From assembly GCA_032988165.1 (NCBI GenBank), contig JANTQF010000559.1, forward strand, positions 1 through 13,594: a stretch of DNA of 13,594 nt, given 5' to 3'. Every line of letters starts with the position of its first letter. Position 1 is the first letter of the stretch. A program made the position numbers and the translations under genes. The notes beneath the pieces were generated by a model, which did not search any database, was not told where the DNA came from, and worked only from the letters and a program-made list of their open reading frames with translations. This DNA comes from Emmonsiellopsis sp. PD_33. Its lineage: Eukaryota; Ascomycota; Eurotiomycetes; Onygenales; Ajellomycetaceae. Positions 9,279 to 13,594 of the stretch are shown here, piece after piece.

Positions 9279-9400
9279 CTGATGGGGCGTGTGGTTGGTG
9301 TTGTTGAGAGGGAGGGGGGTTGGAGGGACGGAGGGATGAGGAGATCTGTTTCTGTGCCCGTCGCCCTGTCTGACAGGCTGACGGCTAGCTTGCGCCCAGG

Positions 9401-9425
9401 GTCTGGTCTAGTCTGGTCTGGTCTC
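9401..9425. repeat. Short GTCTG/GTCTA pentamer repeat
   Basis: Five near-identical pentamers run in tandem, about 210-235 bases upstream of the ArfGAP start. No function can be assigned. Confidence 0.8.
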
Positions 9426-9617
9426 TAGCAACTAGGAGTAGATGGTGGCAGGGCGGCGTCTTGTACTCCTGTCTCGGTTGGGTATGGTATGGGCTATGGA
9501 TCCGGGGATTTTGTCGACGCGCGGGCGAGGTGAGGTGCGGTGAGGTGAGGGTAGGGAGAGCGTTAACACCAGACCATGGCATCGGGATTGGATGAGAGAG
9601 GGAGGGAGATGGACGGA

Positions 9618-9668
9618 GGTCTGGTGTAGTGTTGTGTGGTGTAGTGTCGTGTGGTGTCGTGGTGGTGG
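9618..9668. repeat. G/T-rich imperfect repeat (GGTGTAGTGT units)
   Basis: Units of GGTGTAGTGTYGTGT recur with small changes and then decay into GGTGTCGTGGTGG. The tract is nearly free of A and C on the plus strand. Confidence 0.7.
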
Positions 9669-10540
9669 AGGAGAGAGGAGGCGGAGAGACACCTATTAGT
9701 GAGTTTTATTTGGTGAAGCGGTTATTCAGCTCAGCAACAGACTACAATTCTTCTCGAAGGTCTCTAATCATACGTTCCAACCAATCGACCCGGCATATCT
9801 ATCTGATCCAAACAGCCACACGTGGTTGGGTAACTAACTACATAACCAACGTGAAAGAAGAAGCATACCATTTCTCGGGATGATATCGGCGATCCAAACA
9901 TATTCCAGCCTCTAATTATCTGGTTCTTCCCGTCCGACTGAAAAGCTGCCAGGTCGCGAACCATGGGCCCGGGCTGCCAGAAGAACCCGTTTCTATGGAA
10001 CTTGTATCAAATATTATAGATAGAAGACTGTCTTATGTACATTATTAAGCTGATATTTTCTATCAACAATAGTCAGTTACCGCAGCTATATTGCATTGAT
10101 TCCCTGTTCTTATCTACATTCATGTCTAGCTATGAGGGTGGTGTGCAGTATTTCCACGCGGGGTGGTGTGTGCACATCCCCGCCAAGCCGTGTATTGCTC
10201 GCCGCTGATACGGGCTGGATACGAAACTTTCACCGGGGATTGCTCGGCGGGCGGGTTATTTATTGGTTCCATAGGTTGTCAGGTGATCAGGTGGGAGCTC
10301 ATTGGGTGGCTGGGATTAATAGGTTCTGGTAATTACCATGGAGTTCATTAGTTGGGCTGCTCATCAGGTGGTCACAGTATTATCACACTCTACCCAATTT
10401 AGCTCATTGGGTGGTAAGATATTTATCAGTAAAATTCAATTGATTGTAACTAGTAGGCCATGAGAGTACTCATATAAATAAATTACATACTACCTGATGA
10501 GATAGTGTATGGTATTGTATTACACATTTACCTGCTGCTG

Positions 10541-10800
10541 GTAATTACTGGGAGAGCACTCTTAAGAGGATGGGCTACATTAAGAGTCAAGGATCATATA
10601 ATTTTCATGGCTCCTAGTAATTACTGGGAGGGAGCTGTTGAGAGGGGTGGGCCACATTAAGAGCTAAGGATCATGTGATTTTGATGATTACTAATAATTA
10701 CTGAGAGGAAGCCATTGTGGGGGATGGGCTGCATCAAGAGCTAAGAATTATATGATTTTGATGACTATCAGTAATTACTAGGAGGGTAGCTTTGGGTGAA
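10541..10800. repeat. Diverged tandem repeat, 76-77 base unit, about 3.3 copies
   Basis: Copies start at 10541, 10617, 10694 and 10771, each with (G/A)TAATTACT(G/A)GGAG-like heads, followed by GATGGGCTRCAT, AAGAGYYAAG and ATTTTSATG segments. The spacings are 76, 77 and 77. The fourth copy decays after about 30 bases. Most differences between copies are transitions. Confidence 0.85.
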
Positions 10801-11032
10801 CCCTGTAGTTGTGAAGGAGTATATAAGATAATTATTCACTGTAATAACACATCAAAACTTCCCAATTAGGAAATAGAAGTGAATGTAAAGATTATATAAG
10901 TAGTAATAGACTTTTAAATATAAATTTTTACTCTCAATTCTTCTTTCTTTCTCCTTCTTCTTTCTACTAATTATAAATAATACTGGTAAATGATCAATCT
11001 AACTCTCATTCTCTACTAATTACTCTTATTTG

Positions 11033-11260
11033 CTTTCAAGCTACCTCTTTTTCTGTTACTAGGCTGCATGTTTTCTACCAGTTAATATCATTTATATTTG
11101 AACTATCTCTTTGTAGTTGCTAAGCTGCACATTTCCTACCAGTTAATATCATTTACTTTCAAACTACCTCTTTTTCTATTGCTACTGATTACTTCCATTC
11201 ACTTTTAAACTACCTCTTTTTCTATTACTACTGGTTACTCCCATTCACTTTCAGGTTACC
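11033..11260. repeat. Degenerate tandem repeat, 62/61 then 46 base units
   Basis: The head CTTTCAAACTACCTCTTT recurs with changes at 11033, 11095, 11156, 11202 and 11248. The first two units carry an extra segment (CTACCAGTTAATATCATT) that the later 46-base units replace with a shorter GGTTACTYCCATTCA end. The array thus contains two unit lengths. Confidence 0.75.
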
Positions 11261-11959
11261 TTTTTTCCCTTGATACTCAGCATACTTATTAGAAGCATCT
11301 GATAGCAATTATGGAGCTAAACATCACCCTCCTCTCTATACTCCCTGCTGCACCTCTGCCAAAACCAGCCAAAATAAAACAGTCATAAGTATTAGTAGTA
11401 CTGGATGTTACTGGATGTTGCTGATAGGAACTAGTAAGAAGAATATATACTCATGTTCTAAGTATGAAGAGAGAAAGTGGCCATTATCTAGTACAATTAT
11501 AAGTCATGCCATCTAAAAATAGGTGGATGCACCTAGTAATGACTAACTGTAAATAAGATTTACCTTAATGTAGTACATCATGCTCCTACTATAAATACTC
11601 ACCATAAGTTTTCCATTCTCTGATAGTTGCACATAGTACTTACTGGCTGCATCTAGAAAGAACCCCACTGGGAAAGCAATAACTATCCACAAATATATTC
11701 ACAAGTAGCATATTAAAGTATGTACTGGCAGCAATTGGGAGGGACTATTACTAACTGGTAGTAGAAAGACATACAATTTTCAGGCCTTATTATTGCAGTT
11801 GGGAAGCTGAGGCACAGAAAATAGTAAGTTTTTCTATCTGATTGTTGATGGTAGCCTCTGGTTGCTAATGGAAGTAGCAAATTGGAAGAATTTATTAACT
11901 CTAGTAATGAAGAGGAGAAGAAGCTGCTAGTGAAGAAATAATAAATATTTTCATCTGAG

Positions 11960-12586
11960 GATTACTAGTAGTAATGACTAATTTCCAATAGATATTCAGT
12001 AATCATAATGATTACTCTGGCCATCTCAGCTCTAACTACACAAGTTACCCATTCAGTTCTTACTGATAGTAACAACTAATTTCCAATAGATATCCATCTA
12101 TTTCAATGACTACTTCTCTCACTGCTCTAACTCTAACTTCATAAGTTACTCATTCAGTTCTTACTGATAGCAGCAACTAACTTCTAATAGATGTCTAGCT
12201 ACCTCAATGACTACTCCTTCTGCTGCTCTGACTCTAACTTTATAAGTTACTCATTCAGTCCTTACTAGTAGTAATAACTAACTTCTAATAGATATCTATC
12301 TACTACAATGATCACTCCTCCTGCTGACTCAGCTCTAACTATGCAAATTACTCATTCAGTTCTTACTGATAGTAACAACTAACTTTTAATAGACATCCAG
12401 CTACCTCAATAACTACTCCTTCTGCTACTTCAACTTTATAAGTTACCCATTCAGTTCTTACTGGTAGTAATAACTAACTTCCAATAGACCTTCAGCTACC
12501 TCAATGACTACTCCTCCTACTACTCTAACTTCATAAGTTACTCATTCAGTTCTTACTGGTAGCAACAACTAACTTCCAATAGTCAT
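11960..12586. repeat. Minisatellite, 95-101 base unit, about six copies
   Basis: The marker CATTCAG recurs at 12050, 12151, 12252, 12353, 12448 and 12543, giving spacings of 101, 101, 101, 95 and 95. Each unit continues with TTACTGRTAGYAACAACTAA, then CTTCYAATAGAYAT, CTACCTCAATGACTACTCC, CTCTAACTT and TATAAGTTACTC. The first unit is partial (from about 11960), and the last ends near 12586. The unit length is not a multiple of three and stops occur throughout, so it is not coding. Copy differences are mostly C/T and A/G. Confidence 0.9.
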
Positions 12587-13266
12587 CTAACCTCATGCCC
12601 CCAGGGCACCACAAATAATCCAGAGTAAGTTGTGTTACTAGTAGTTAGTGGTAGCTTAGATTTAATTCTATTAGCATGCTTTTTAAGATGTTTAAACAAT
12701 TCTGAGATATATGTGTAATATATCCTATTTACTATAGATTATTACTGATTACTTCCAGAAGTAAAAATGAATATCCCATAGATATTATATTACCTCTATT
12801 TGGGTAAGTAATATCATTCAGTTCTTACTAATTGTTACTAATTCTTTCTAGGGTTATTATCAATCAATTCAGATATATAATCCTTTCTAGGTGCTACTAA
12901 TTGTTATTAATATCTTTTAGACTCATTCTCAGTATCAGCTTTTCTACTTGCCTTCCTACTTCTTCCACCCCCTAGTAAGTCAGTCCTTCTGAGTAATATC
13001 AACTACTACTAATCACTTCCAGTTCACAATATGGTGATAAAGATTTGGCCACTCTGAACCAGTTCTCACCATCAAAGCACCACAAGAGTAATAAAGGGAA
13101 AAATAACTAGTAAGTTTCAGTTCCCTCCATCAGTTGGGTTGCTATCAGTACTTACTGATTACTCCCAGGAAGCTATTATATCAATGCCTGAGCTATATAT
13201 ATCAGCAGCTTACTGATTGTAATCCTGAGAAGAATAAGAACTATGATCTGAATGATACTACATTCT

Positions 13267-13517
13267 GGTACTTCTGGAAGGTAATGATAAGTTCTAGATG
13301 CAATTAGATGTTACTGGATGTTACTAACTATAATTAATAGGACAAGTTAGCTTAGTTTGTTTTTAGTGTTTAGTTTGTTTTTTTTATTTTTTTTTAAAAA
13401 ACAAGGAGGTACTTCTGAGAGGTGATGGTAAGTCCCAGATGCATTTCAATGTTACTGGATGTTACTAACTATAATTAATAGGACAAGTTAGCTTAGTTTG
13501 TTTTTAGTGTTTAGTTT
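13267..13517. repeat. Direct repeat pair at 141-base spacing
   Basis: A unit of about 110 bases at 13267-13376 recurs at 13408-13517. The distal parts, 13308-13376 and 13449-13517, are identical over 69 bases, while the first 41 bases of the unit differ at several places. A T-rich run with a short A run separates the copies. Confidence 0.9.
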
Positions 13518-13594
13518 TTTTTTTTAATAATTCAGAATGAAAGAAATGTTGTTTTTTAATTTTTATTGAATTAATACTATAAATTACTAGTAAT

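Larger units (their letters stand above)
9191..10253. other. 5' region of the ArfGAP gene, no further gene recognised
   Basis: The first 500 bases upstream of the ArfGAP start are low in complexity and purine-rich on the plus strand, so pyrimidine-rich in the sense of the gene; CT-rich tracts near transcription starts are common in filamentous fungi. From about 9700 the composition becomes ordinary. Frames such as those around 9764-9964 and 10096-10332 show no family motif and no clear splice structure. CpG dinucleotides are present up to 10252 and then cease. Confidence 0.6.
10254..13594. other. CpG-free AT-rich repeat block, no gene
   Basis: Reading every line, I found no CG dinucleotide from 10254 to the window end, although the preceding 50 bases contain several. 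No open frame of note occurs, stops are dense on all frames, and the DNA is filled with diverged tandem and dispersed repeats. Copies differ mainly by C/T and A/G changes. The pattern fits old repeat DNA decayed by cytosine mutation (repeat-induced point mutation or methylation-linked deamination), as known for repeats of several Eurotiomycetes. The block appears to continue beyond the window. Confidence 0.8.

Noticed and set aside
9764..9964. 66-residue minus-strand frame (and 9629-9883 plus) upstream of the ArfGAP gene
   Set aside because: No recognisable domain, no support from splice sites or neighbours, and both strands are open over the same bases.
10096..10351. Two overlapping frames near the border of the CpG-free block
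   Set aside because: They are short and in different frames over the same bases, with no family similarity.
11960..12586. CRISPR-like array
   Set aside because: The context is eukaryotic, and the whole 95-101 base unit is repeated with no unique spacers, which is a minisatellite rather than a repeat-spacer array.
10254..13594. Remnant of a retrotransposon or DNA transposon protein
   Set aside because: I could find no reverse transcriptase, integrase or transposase motif in any frame, and no convincing terminal inverted or long terminal repeats. The origin from a transposon stays possible but unsupported.
1..13594. Biosynthetic or catabolic gene cluster
   Set aside because: The three genes belong to unrelated housekeeping pathways, and no further enzyme, transporter or regulator gene is present.

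Overview
The window comes from a filamentous ascomycete. Three intron-bearing nuclear genes share short GT-AG introns (about 43-109 bases), several with CTAAC/CTAAT-type branch sites. The gene core is fairly GC- and CpG-rich and is flanked by AT-rich, CpG-free repetitive DNA. The protein families and the CpG-free repeats suggest Eurotiomycetes, possibly Onygenales. That placement is inference; no lineage marker was tested.

Layout. 1-856 is AT-rich and has no gene I can recognise. 857-2421 (minus) is ornithine aminotransferase in three exons, giving a 480-residue protein with all catalytic residues. 2422-2958 is a 537-base divergent promoter. 2959-5577 (plus) is GPI mannosyltransferase 3 (Gpi10/PIG-B, family GT22) in five exons, about 806 residues, with an unusual purine-rich coding tail. 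5578-6653 is a low-complexity spacer between two convergent 3' ends, with four tetranucleotide microsatellites. 6654-9190 (minus) is an ArfGAP plus UBA protein of the Gts1/Ucp3 type in four exons, 753 residues, with polyglutamine and repeated NPF motifs. 9191-10253 holds its 5' region and no recognisable gene. From 10254 to the end (3341 bases) I found no CpG and no gene, but several diverged tandem arrays with units of about 46-62, 76-77 and 95-101 bases, plus a direct repeat at 141-base spacing. This looks like mutation-decayed repeat DNA at the edge of a GC-rich gene island.

The three genes do unrelated housekeeping work: arginine/ornithine catabolism, ER-lumenal GPI anchor synthesis, and Arf-dependent vesicle traffic. 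They form no pathway cluster. I see no secondary-metabolite, mobile-element protein, defence or otherwise new system. The most unusual material is the CpG-free repeat block on the right. Smaller points of interest are splicing ambiguities in GPI10, a 17-base exon in the ArfGAP gene, and an overlapping upstream ORF at the GPI10 start.
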